Below are positions 6,702 to 14,098 of a DNA stretch of 16,319 nucleotides, one piece after another (the stretch's first letter is position 1; every line of letters starts with the position of its first letter). The notes under the pieces were generated by a model that did no database searches, was not told where the DNA came from, and worked only from the letters and a program-made list of their open reading frames with translations. The DNA lies in NCBI GenBank assembly GCA_903903365.1, contig CAIUYS010000214.1, positions 1-16,319 on the forward strand, given 5' to 3'. This DNA comes from an uncultured Methylococcaceae bacterium (GTDB lineage Bacteria > Pseudomonadota > Gammaproteobacteria > Methylococcales > Methylomonadaceae). The translations under genes were made by a program, and so were the position numbers.

Positions 6702-6914
6702 ATAGCGCACATAATTGATACTTATGGTGGCGCAGCGGTAAGTTTTTCCAACTATATGCCGCGCGGCAATTACCCGTTATTTCATGCTCACACTCTGAAC
6801 GAAGATATGTCGCTCAATGGACAAAAGATCTTTGTCGTTCCCAAAGGCGTGCAAGTCCCAACACATAGGTCCAACAGGTGCGGAGTCATCACCAAACGAA
6901 AAGCCGGTGCTTAG
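6702..6914 (+). pseudogene. Coding-like fragment of unknown origin
   Basis: After a TGA at 6699-6701 the plus-strand frame stays open to the TAG at 6912-6914. It reads TYGGAAVSFSNYMPRGNYP, then HTLNEDMSLNGQKIFVVPKG. Codon choice looks protein-like, but there is no start codon before the internal ATG in NYMPRG. The 3' end overlaps the flippase gene on the other strand. I do not recognise the family. The likeliest reading is an internal piece of a gene cut on both sides. Confidence 0.35.
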
Positions 6915-8463
6915 TTAAACCATTGATCCGTGCACGCTCACCAGAGCTAAAGGGCTTGATTAACCATGTAAACGAAAGATAGATGAATCCAGTAAGTATG
7001 AATCGTAACATTATGGGAATCCATGCCGACACCCAAATATCTGGAATCCAAACTGATCGCCAATTATCGGGGACAACAGTGTCTAAGGGTAACCAAGCAG
7101 TTGCGCCATATGTGGCTAGCGCACTAACTGCGAGCTTCAAGAACCCTATCCAGCTAGTCCGATACCCGGCCAGTTTGGATACGCCAATAACCAAAACTAT
7201 GTTGAAGAGCAACCGTCCCACTCCGATGGCGATGACCGCCGCCCACAATCCCATGCCCATATCAAGCAAAAACCAAATGAGGGGGAGCGTAACAAGGCCG
7301 CTGGCAGCTGCCCAGGTGCATAGGCCCGCATGCCCAGAAGCCACTGCAACAGATTCGATTAACTGACCCTGGGAGATTGGCACCAACACTAACATGAAGC
7401 CCAGAAATAGCCAGCCGCTACCCATGAACTTGCCGCCTGATAACAAAGTTACGAGCGTATCTCCGGTCAAGGCGGCCATGACAACCAGAGGCATAAGAGC
7501 GAACAGGCTGAGTTTGCCCGCCAAGTTGGCATTGCGACTGAGCTCGTCCATACCACCTCCACCCACGTAGCTTGCAACCAGCTTGGGACGAATGATGCTG
7601 AACAATAGGGTGGCAGGCAAATAGCGAGCTATTTGACCTTGAAGGTTAAGCAGGAAGCCAAACAGCCCTGCAGCCTCGACACCCAGGACGCGCTGAATGA
7701 GGTTGATAAATGCTTGCGAACTGTAGGGCAATGTTAATAAATTGGCGGCATACATACGTATAGCTATGCGCCAAAGGGTGCCCATGCGCGGCTCAGACCA
7801 GTCCAACTGGCTGGCTTGGTCCTGCAAATGCGTAAGTCGCCGTCTCATCAACATGAGAGATATAATTAAACTTAAAAAGGCAGCTACTATCTCTGCCAAA
7901 GCTACATTGGTAAGCATGGCATTTCCTGTAAACTCAAGCAGTACTATCAATACAACAAATGAGAGCTGGCGCATCACCATGCTTTTGCGTGACTCATCTA
8001 TCATCATCATGGGTACCATCAAGGGTTCGCGTACAAAACGCCCTAAACCATCAATAACAAATACCCCTAAATAAATTAGTGCCGCTATGAGATAGGTGTC
8101 CAGATTTACCCATTTAAGATAATTTTCAAGAAAAATTAAAAAAATCAAGGCAATAGCCAACAGTGAAAATACCGCCATAGACAGAAAACGTATGCATAGC
8201 CTTTTGATTTGTTCCCCCGATGCATTCATGCGATATTCAGGCAAGTATCGTGCCGCCAGCCAATAAAGACCAAAATCCGACAGGCCGTAACCAATCTCTA
8301 TTCCTGCCACCAGGGTTACGTAGGCCCCGTATTCGATCAAAGGTAGTATTTTCACAAGCAAAAACAATATAAGAAACGTCAGAGGCGCTGACAAAGCTTT
8401 TCCAGAAAGGAATCGCCACGCGCCACGCTTTATTGCAAACTGTGAATATGGGCTATTGCTCAT
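6889..8463 (-). CDS. Wzx-type polysaccharide flippase (MOP superfamily)
   Basis: This 524-residue integral membrane protein has about a dozen hydrophobic segments and the usual opening of lipid-linked oligosaccharide flippases: RGAWRFLSGKALSAPLTFLI followed by ILPLIEYGAYVTLVAGIEIG. Its expected role is to move the undecaprenyl-linked repeat unit from the cytoplasmic to the periplasmic face of the inner membrane. The length fits the family. The ATG at 8463 lies 21 bases after the stop of the glycosyltransferase gene, so the two are probably cotranscribed and this is the last gene of the polymerase-transferase-flippase group. The ribosome binding site is weak. The C-terminal codons overlap a coding-like remnant on the plus strand at 6889-6914. 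Confidence 0.85.
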   Translation of the reverse strand: MSNSPYSQFAIKRGAWRFLSGKALSAPLTFLILFLLVKILPLIEYGAYVTLVAGIEIGYGLSDFGLYWLAARYLPEYRMNASGEQIKRLCIRFLSMAVFSLLAIALIFLIFLENYLKWVNLDTYLIAALIYLGVFVIDGLGRFVREPLMVPMMMIDESRKSMVMRQLSFVVLIVLLEFTGNAMLTNVALAEIVAAFLSLIISLMLMRRRLTHLQDQASQLDWSEPRMGTLWRIAIRMYAANLLTLPYSSQAFINLIQRVLGVEAAGLFGFLLNLQGQIARYLPATLLFSIIRPKLVASYVGGGGMDELSRNANLAGKLSLFALMPLVVMAALTGDTLVTLLSGGKFMGSGWLFLGFMLVLVPISQGQLIESVAVASGHAGLCTWAAASGLVTLPLIWFLLDMGMGLWAAVIAIGVGRLLFNIVLVIGVSKLAGYRTSWIGFLKLAVSALATYGATAWLPLDTVVPDNWRSVWIPDIWVSAWIPIMLRFILTGFIYLSFTWLIKPFSSGERARINGLTKHRLFVW

Positions 8464-8484
8464 GAAAATAAGGACATTTAATTT

Positions 8485-9630
8485 CTATTTACTTATCTGT
8501 AATGATTGCGGCTCAATTTGTGGTTTCTGCAAAACCTCCATTAAACACTCTAGCAAACGTGTGGCCACTAAATCAACATCATGCAACGCGGCGCTAGCTA
8601 GTCCGCCTTCAGACAGTTTTGTCCAAAGACACTTGTCGCTTTTCAGTTTGGCAAATAAGCAGAGGAAGGTTCGAACGTCGGGAGCTAAAATACAGTTACC
8701 GCCATCTGCCAAATCATAATGCAGTCCTGCAGTTATGACTGGGGTGCCCGTAACCCATGCATCGCCAATAATTCCCCAACCCAAGCATTTTCCCGGTGAT
8801 ATCACAAACAAAGAGGACGCAATTAAATCCAACGCCTTTTCTTTGGAACAACGATCAAGCAACTTCACTTGATCTTTGCCTTTTTGTTTAAGGGTTGCAA
8901 TAGCGCGGTAAGCAGTCCGGTCAATTTTCGGCCCAACGATAACTACTTCAAAAGATGGAAATTCTTTTAACAGGGCCAAGAGGTAATCCACTAACCTTGT
9001 CACAGCTTTACCTTGGCTCAAAGAACCGATGTAAACAACTTGGTTCGATTGACGCTGCTCATAACTGCGAATCAAATGTTTGTTCATGATTGGCCAAGGA
9101 AGATACCAAAGTTTATTATTAGCCTTGTTTGGATTCAGATAAATAAACTCTTCGGGGTTAGAACAAAGTACCGCTTGACATTGGGAAAGAATATTTGCCC
9201 TATACCATTTGTGAACTATTGGGCGGAGCCATTTCAACCCAAGAAATGCTCTTCTTCTAAGTCCATAGTTCGTGTCCAGAAAATATTCCGTGTGCAGGCA
9301 GATTGGCACTGGAAAAGTACGCTGCACGGCGCGTGCAATTGGCAGATTATGAACAACGGCACAGAATATGACATCTGGGCGCAACTCGCTTGCGATATCA
9401 ACTATTTGTTTTAAAGTTTTTCCCGATGATAACGGTGCAACAAACCGATGTATTTCCAGGTTGTCAAGCGTTTCCCTTGAAGATTTGGCAATATTTGCTT
9501 TTAAGGTATCACTGATATTAGTTACTACCGCGCACTTCGACTCTCCCCTTTCGCATAACCTTGCCCAGACCACGGCCATTTCGTTGATGTTACAATCAAA
9601 GGCCGGGTATATTGCCAACACCTTAAGCAT
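8485..9630 (-). CDS. GT4-like glycosyltransferase
   Basis: This 381-residue cytoplasmic GT-B enzyme is expected to transfer a sugar from a nucleotide donor to the growing lipid-linked unit. It has an N-terminal Rossmann half (MLKVLAIYPAF), an acceptor-domain segment ending near LPWPIMN (~177-183), and a C-terminal donor domain opening with VVYIGSLSQGKAV (198-210). The late motif GWGIIGDAWVTGTPVIT (284-300) aligns with the EGFG...EAMACGTPVI region of GT4 enzymes. However, the usual pair of Glu residues is not there: the second is Asp290 and the first has no obvious equivalent. The start at 9630 is well supported by AAGGAGG, 6 bases upstream. It overlaps the stop of the Wzy-like gene by 8 bases, indicating translational coupling. 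Donor and acceptor sugars cannot be inferred. Confidence 0.8.
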   Translation of the reverse strand: MLKVLAIYPAFDCNINEMAVVWARLCERGESKCAVVTNISDTLKANIAKSSRETLDNLEIHRFVAPLSSGKTLKQIVDIASELRPDVIFCAVVHNLPIARAVQRTFPVPICLHTEYFLDTNYGLRRRAFLGLKWLRPIVHKWYRANILSQCQAVLCSNPEEFIYLNPNKANNKLWYLPWPIMNKHLIRSYEQRQSNQVVYIGSLSQGKAVTRLVDYLLALLKEFPSFEVVIVGPKIDRTAYRAIATLKQKGKDQVKLLDRCSKEKALDLIASSLFVISPGKCLGWGIIGDAWVTGTPVITAGLHYDLADGGNCILAPDVRTFLCLFAKLKSDKCLWTKLSEGGLASAALHDVDLVATRLLECLMEVLQKPQIEPQSLQISK

Positions 9631-11170
9631 ATTTCCCTCCTTTCAAGTTTTTATCGATATGTGAATACCTTATATTTGGTTCTATTTTAAGAGCTAAAGA
9701 AGTTGTGTGATAACGATATAGCAGCGCTGTGTAGCCTAGCAGTGTGAAAAAAAAGATTTGAAAAGTAAGGTCTTCGAGTAAAGCCGGGCCGTAGACAAGC
9801 TCAACTGAAAATAATGAGATAGCTGACTGGATGGCTGCAGCATCCGCACGCATCCAGGACAGAACCGTGCCACGCTGCAAGTGGCCAGCTGTACGCCATA
9901 CCAGCACAAACGTACCGAGGAACAGAACAGTACCAAACAGCCCTTCCTCCCACAACAAGGAGGATAACGCGGTCAAATCAATACCATAACCGGGATATTG
10001 CCTAGAAATGTAACCATTCGTGGCGCTATGCGCAGCCCCAAGCCCGTTGCCGAATACAATGGAAATGGGATCATGAAGCCCTTGTCTCTCAAGCCAAAAG
10101 GTTAGAGCTGTGGTTCGATTGAGGACATTGTTACCATACCCCGCTTCATGGATGTTGTATTTCAAAGTATTGATAAGCTCATGTTCAATTGATACTGCGG
10201 AGGAGCTAAGGTAGAAATAGCCCACAACTATCGTGAGAACAGTGCCTAGCGCCAACACGCCTAACGCGACGTGTGGACGTGTGATGAATTCGCGCCGATA
10301 AAGCGTGAGAAACATAATTGGCAACAGTATGACCACCACCCTCGTCTGACCCATAAACAAAGGCAGAAGAGTAAATGAAAGCAAAAAGAGGAATTTGCCA
10401 AATCCGAGCAGCTTTTCCCGCCAGCGGGCAATTAAAAATGCCAGTACCACTATAAGGAAAATTGCCATTTGGCCGCTGGAGCCGCCACCAAACATAGATG
10501 CCCCAAATGTACCTGCCACCACGTCAATGGGTACCATACCGGGGTATGCGTCTGCAACACTCTCGCGGATAGGCACCAACTTAACTAGCTCATAGATGGC
10601 CCAAGGTAGCTGTACAATGGCGACGACAATAAAAAACACCTGCCAACGACGCACCTGCTTCTCAGTGAACCCAAGCCAAGCCAGAGCAAACATGACCCCA
10701 GCAACCTGAAAACAACGCTTGAAGCCACCAAATATCTCATAGGCTGATGACAAATGAGCAATACTATTTAGGACTGTATATAGGATGAACACCAATACCA
10801 GCCAGACGAAGGCAGGTGTGCCCCGCACTGTGTCTGGCACACTAATGACCCTGAGCAGAGCTATAAGCATGAGCAAGAAACCCAACAGCGAAACACCCCA
10901 CTTAGCCTTGCTGGCAAGTTCATCGACCCAGATGGATATCACACCCGCCACCAGCATTCCTAATACCAGAACCACCCAGATAATCCAAGCGGGCTTGGTC
11001 AACAGCATCCCGCCAAGCAATAGGCCGATGCCAAGAGCAATGAAGATGGGGTTGGCGGTAGTTGCCAACAACCCGAACAAAATGGCTAGCAGAATACCTC
11101 CCAGAAAAGCCAAAATTCTAACTATGCCCAGCGAGTCGTATATGCTGTAATTTTGTGTAATAAATGACAT
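9623..11170 (-). CDS. Wzy/O-antigen-ligase-like EPS polymerase
   Basis: This 515-residue protein has roughly 11-12 transmembrane segments and a large periplasmic loop late in the sequence. The loop contains NVLNRTTALTFWLERQGL, then FGNGLGAAHSATNGYIS, and is followed by segments such as LFGTVLFLGTFVLVW. This layout is typical of Wzy polymerases and WaaL-type ligases, which join repeat units at the outer face of the inner membrane. Sequence identity in the family is too low to choose from motifs alone, but the setting (glycosyltransferase and flippase immediately downstream, EpsE/F/G upstream) favours an EPS polymerase. An upstream start at 11332 is possible. I prefer ATG 11170 because GAAGG lies 6 bases before it and the upstream codons do not resemble a protein. 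The 3' end overlaps the glycosyltransferase gene by 8 bases. Confidence 0.75.
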   Translation of the reverse strand: MSFITQNYSIYDSLGIVRILAFLGGILLAILFGLLATTANPIFIALGIGLLLGGMLLTKPAWIIWVVLVLGMLVAGVISIWVDELASKAKWGVSLLGFLLMLIALLRVISVPDTVRGTPAFVWLVLVFILYTVLNSIAHLSSAYEIFGGFKRCFQVAGVMFALAWLGFTEKQVRRWQVFFIVVAIVQLPWAIYELVKLVPIRESVADAYPGMVPIDVVAGTFGASMFGGGSSGQMAIFLIVVLAFLIARWREKLLGFGKFLFLLSFTLLPLFMGQTRVVVILLPIMFLTLYRREFITRPHVALGVLALGTVLTIVVGYFYLSSSAVSIEHELINTLKYNIHEAGYGNNVLNRTTALTFWLERQGLHDPISIVFGNGLGAAHSATNGYISRQYPGYGIDLTALSSLLWEEGLFGTVLFLGTFVLVWRTAGHLQRGTVLSWMRADAAAIQSAISLFSVELVYGPALLEDLTFQIFFFTLLGYTALLYRYHTTSLALKIEPNIRYSHIDKNLKGGKYA

Positions 11171-11304
11171 ATCAGCCTTCAATTCAGATGATGGATAGCT
11201 CGCATGGAAACAAGGTAATTGACCGGAATTTGAACTTTGCCAGGGCACAACATTAGCCGGCATCGAAAAACCAGATACATTCCTGGCGAGAGCCAAATAA
11301 AAAA

Positions 11305-11332
11305 TATTTAACATCACTCTATGGGATAACAA
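11305..11332 (-). promoter_or_regulatory. Candidate promoter for the polymerase-transferase-flippase genes
   Basis: On the minus strand TTGTTA (11332-11327) and TAAATA (11310-11305) are 16 bases apart, about 130 bases upstream of ATG 11170. This would let the three distal genes be transcribed separately from epsEFGL. Sequence-only and weak. Confidence 0.3.
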
Positions 11333-11430
11333 CTGGCTTAACGAAACAAATCTCTAGTTTATTAGAGAGTCAGATAAGCCGCCAACCCAGCGAGACAGAA
11401 TTCAAAGGTTCATAGAGACCACAAATAAAA

Positions 11431-11607
11431 CTATTTTTGCCTCAATCCATCCGCATCAAAGAGATTTCCAAACGTCTTTAAATTAGGATAAAAACCTCGA
11501 ATACCTCTTTTAGATGCGATAGAGAAAATCTGGATTACCACCATTTTTATCTCTGCTACTTTAAATGTGATCATAGTTGCAACGATGCCATATTCTGCAA
11601 TTATTTT
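11431..11607 (-). pseudogene. 3' remnant of an unidentified gene between epsL and the polymerase gene
   Basis: The minus-strand frame is open from 11607 to a TAG at 11433-11431. It contains an ATG at 11574 that would give 47 residues. The translation reads AEYGIVATMITFKVAEIKM, then ASKRGIRGFYPNLKTFGNLF, ending DADGLRQK. The even amino-acid use and the basic, globular-looking C-terminus suggest a genuine protein end rather than random DNA. The family is not recognised; a glycosyltransferase C-terminus is one guess. It lies in an otherwise non-genic interval and probably marks a gene lost from the operon. Confidence 0.35.
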
Positions 11608-11644
11608 TCATAACCACATGTTAATTAACCCCAGTCGGTAAGTT

Positions 11645-11668
11645 GCAACCCATTGGGGTCGCATTTTT
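11645..11668 (+). terminator. Stem-loop with T-run (plus-strand orientation)
   Basis: GCAACCC (11645-11651) pairs with GGGTCGC (11656-11662), including one G-U pair, around a 4-base loop. ATTTTT follows. It would act on plus-strand transcripts, yet no plus-strand gene is seen upstream. It may be a dispersed repeat rather than a terminator. Confidence 0.35.
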
Positions 11669-11814
11669 CGTAACTAAGAGTAGAGTGCCACAGATAGTTC
11701 GATAGATTCATCAGGTAAAATCGTTGTCGTTTTTTCTCAAAAAAGTATATTACGTTTTTATTAGTAGGCTTAAATGTCTTCATGTGTCAAAAAATCGTCT
11801 ACGTATAAAAATAT

Positions 11815-13068
11815 TTAAAAAATTACCTGGAAATTAACTCCAGCCGATAGGGTTTCGTAAGATCTGAACGAATAGTTGGAGTCGCGCTTTTCGTAGGTCA
11901 GCACGGGTCCGATGTTGATGTTATCCAATGGATGATACATCAAGTTAAAGCCGATATTGCCGACATTGTTTTTTTGTTGTTCAATGCCAAAAACATTGGT
12001 ACCTACGCTACCCAAATATTGTTGCTGTTGGTAAAACATGGGTAACTTTAGGGTGATTTTTGGACTGTACTCCGATGTGAGGCTAAACGCCACGCCCTGG
12101 ATTAGCAAAAAGTTGGTTAACAGGTTCTGGGCTTGGGTGATGTCACGTATTGCAGACAATTCAAGCAATGTTTTGTCGCTGGCTTGCCAATGCAGATTAA
12201 GCCGTCCATTTATGCCGGAAAAATTTTGGGCGCTGACATGGGCATAATGTTGTTGTGTATAGCCGATAAACCCATCAATACGCATTTTTCTGCTGGCATG
12301 CCAATCCCCAGTCAGCGCATAGTTAAATCGCGTGTAAGTATTATCCTGGGTATCGCCCAAGGTAAACTGGCGGTTTGGATATTGACCATTAGTTGCGAGT
12401 AACCGCAACCCCAAAATGCTGTCGGTGGGGCTTAGGTATTGCAGGTTGAGTTCGGCATTATCTTCAATGTTGTTGCTGATTTGCCGGCTTTTATCGTCAT
12501 ACTTAAACTCGTTCCTGAACACGCCAAACTTGACCTTGCCGTTGGGGTGAAACAGGTAACCGGCGTTGGCAAAGTAACTTTGGTTATTTTGTAGGTTGTT
12601 TAACAGGCGATTCAAATTGTTAAAGCTACCCAATGTTTGGGCATTGGTGTAACCGATTTCGCCATTAAGGTAGTTCCACAGTTGCCAGTTCCATTGGGCC
12701 TGAGTGTTCCAGCCAAGATAATCCAAGCTGGTGAAGTTTTGAAACCAGTTCTGGTTGGTATTGGCTTTGATAATAACGTGCTGTCTGCTGATTATCCAGT
12801 CCATATCAAATCCCGCTGTGACTTGTTTGATAAATTCGCTTTTGTCGCTTTTACCACCGGTAAACGAAACGGGGGCATTGTCAGATACCCGTAAAAAGTT
12901 GCTGTCATATAGCATACTGGTTGCAACGTAAGGCTTGATGGATTCTATGGCATAACTTTTATTAGGCATTCCACATCCTATGAGCAGCATAATACACGAC
13001 CATAAGAACGGATTGCCCGTTGTATTGTTTTTGCTGCCACACTGTAAATAGTCCAAACATAAATGCAC
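11815..13068 (-). CDS. epsL: EpsL-type outer-membrane beta-barrel protein
   Basis: This 417-residue protein is predicted to sit in the outer membrane and serve exopolysaccharide export or secretion, as proposed for EpsL in methylotroph eps operons. A signal peptide precedes IESIKPYVATSMLYDSNFLR, a typical first strand of this family. The mature part is rich in alternating polar and aromatic strands (QNWFQNF, WNTQAQWNWQLW, TRFNYALTGDW) and ends in a terminal Phe (VNFQVIF), a BamA-recognition hallmark. The start is GTG at 13068, six bases after the stop of the short epsD-like frame. The only in-frame ATG near the signal region (12990) would remove the basic n-region. LIGC resembles a lipobox, but cleavage after KSYA fits the mature start better. 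It follows epsG in the operon. Confidence 0.75.
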   Translation of the reverse strand: MHLCLDYLQCGSKNNTTGNPFLWSCIMLLIGCGMPNKSYAIESIKPYVATSMLYDSNFLRVSDNAPVSFTGGKSDKSEFIKQVTAGFDMDWIISRQHVIIKANTNQNWFQNFTSLDYLGWNTQAQWNWQLWNYLNGEIGYTNAQTLGSFNNLNRLLNNLQNNQSYFANAGYLFHPNGKVKFGVFRNEFKYDDKSRQISNNIEDNAELNLQYLSPTDSILGLRLLATNGQYPNRQFTLGDTQDNTYTRFNYALTGDWHASRKMRIDGFIGYTQQHYAHVSAQNFSGINGRLNLHWQASDKTLLELSAIRDITQAQNLLTNFLLIQGVAFSLTSEYSPKITLKLPMFYQQQQYLGSVGTNVFGIEQQKNNVGNIGFNLMYHPLDNINIGPVLTYEKRDSNYSFRSYETLSAGVNFQVIF

Positions 13069-13074
13069 CGTTAT

Positions 13075-13185
13075 CTAGTCCGTTACTGGTTGACACCGAT
13101 AGTGCCCAACAAGAGAATTAACCTTATCAATCGAAATTTCTTCATCATTGACTTTAGCCATGTTGGTTTTGTTTACTGCAATCAT
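13075..13185 (-). pseudogene. Short epsD-like (peptidyl-prolyl isomerase) remnant
   Basis: A 36-codon frame fills the space between epsG and epsL, from ATG 13185 to TAG 13077-13075. It reads MIAVNKTNMAKVNDEEISID, then KVNSLVGHYR. The AKVNDEEIS...VN pattern resembles the start of the SurA-like N-domain in EpsD-type peptidyl-prolyl isomerases (AAKVNGDEIS...IN). EpsD is a periplasmic lipoprotein of ~300 residues encoded in these operons. Here the lipoprotein signal and nearly all of the rest are missing. I infer an internal deletion that left a stub, but a genuine small protein cannot be excluded. Confidence 0.45.
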
Positions 13186-13213
13186 AATTAGATTTTGTCT
13201 TTGTTTTTACCAA

Positions 13214-14098
13214 TTAAAAATTATTTAATATAGTGCCGTGACATTGACTGCCCGTGTCTTGCAAAGCGTTTTTTAGCATCTGTAAATCATTCAGACGAGT
13301 TTTGTGTTGCCTCGCCACTAAGAGCGTGCCATGACACAAAGAGGCGATAATTTGAGCATCCATACCCTGTTCTGCTGGTGGGGTGTCGATCAGGATTACG
13401 TCAAATTGTGTTTGCAATTGTTGCAAGCAGTTTTTAAAGCCACGGCTTATCAATTCAACCGGATTTGGCGGCACTGTGCCAGCTGGCAAGATTGATAAAT
13501 CCCGGAAGGCAGGAATTTGTGTAACAACCGTCAGATCGGCTCGCTTGGCCATCACGTCCGACAAGCCGTAGCCGCCTTGTAGATGGAATAACGCATGCTG
13601 CTGCGGTTGCCGCAGATCGGCATCGATTAACAGAGTGCGTTCGCCAAGTTGGGAAAAAACAATCGCCAAATTGGCCGCTATGTGGCTACGTCCTTCACCG
13701 CGACAGGGGCTGACCATCGCCAACGTTTTATGGGCATCGGTAAACCAGCTTAGCATCAATTGCTCCCGCACAGCTCGCAACGCTTCAACTTGCGCACTAA
13801 AGGGCTGGTAAGCCGCGACCAGTTCCCGGCTGAAATTTTCTTCGCTTGCAGTCAAGAAGGGAAAATTGAATTGCTGCGATAAGGCTTTTTGAATGTCCTC
13901 ATCATTGATCAACCCCTGAGCCTTTGCTGCCTCGCCAAAGCGCATGCCATTCTGTTTTTGCAAGGCGATAATACGTTCGGTATCACTGGCGCTGATTTTT
14001 CCGGCATCTAGCAATAGAGACCCAATGGAAGCAGTGTTTTCTGACTTGGTTATTTCGTTGTACATCTTATTCATGATTATAGTTTCTGCTACCAGCAT
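13214..14098 (-). CDS. epsG: Cytoplasmic tyrosine kinase / chain-length regulator EpsG
   Basis: This 294-residue BY-kinase of the EpsG type is the cytoplasmic partner of EpsF in controlling polymer length and export. An N-terminal MshEN-like segment covers ~24-82 (IGSLLLDAGKISASDTERI ... INDEDIQKALSQQFNFPFL). The kinase fold follows with Walker A SPCRGEGRS (130-138), Walker A' LLIDADLRQP (157-165) and Walker B DVILIDTPP (233-241). Position 137, normally the Lys of GEGKS, is Arg. The protein stops at GTILNNF without the Tyr-rich tail that Wzc-type kinases autophosphorylate. ATG 14098 directly abuts the epsF stop (TAAATG), with AAGG 10 bases upstream. MNKMYNEITK at 14074 is an alternative start. 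The split into EpsF plus EpsG is the usual arrangement in this pathway. Confidence 0.85.
   Translation of the reverse strand: MLVAETIIMNKMYNEITKSENTASIGSLLLDAGKISASDTERIIALQKQNGMRFGEAAKAQGLINDEDIQKALSQQFNFPFLTASEENFSRELVAAYQPFSAQVEALRAVREQLMLSWFTDAHKTLAMVSPCRGEGRSHIAANLAIVFSQLGERTLLIDADLRQPQQHALFHLQGGYGLSDVMAKRADLTVVTQIPAFRDLSILPAGTVPPNPVELISRGFKNCLQQLQTQFDVILIDTPPAEQGMDAQIIASLCHGTLLVARQHKTRLNDLQMLKNALQDTGSQCHGTILNNF

Larger units (their letters stand above)
11171..11814. other. Intergenic interval between epsL and the polymerase gene
   Basis: This ~640-bp break separates epsEFGL from the polymerase, transferase and flippase genes. It holds the coding-like remnant at 11431-11607, a small hairpin (TCTCTA/TAGAGA, 11351-11368), a candidate promoter at 11305-11332 and the stem-loop at 11645-11668. 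I see no intact gene. Confidence 0.6.

Noticed and set aside
6983..8074. Plus-strand frames opposite the flippase gene
   Set aside because: They are antisense to a well-supported membrane protein and have no recognisable domains.
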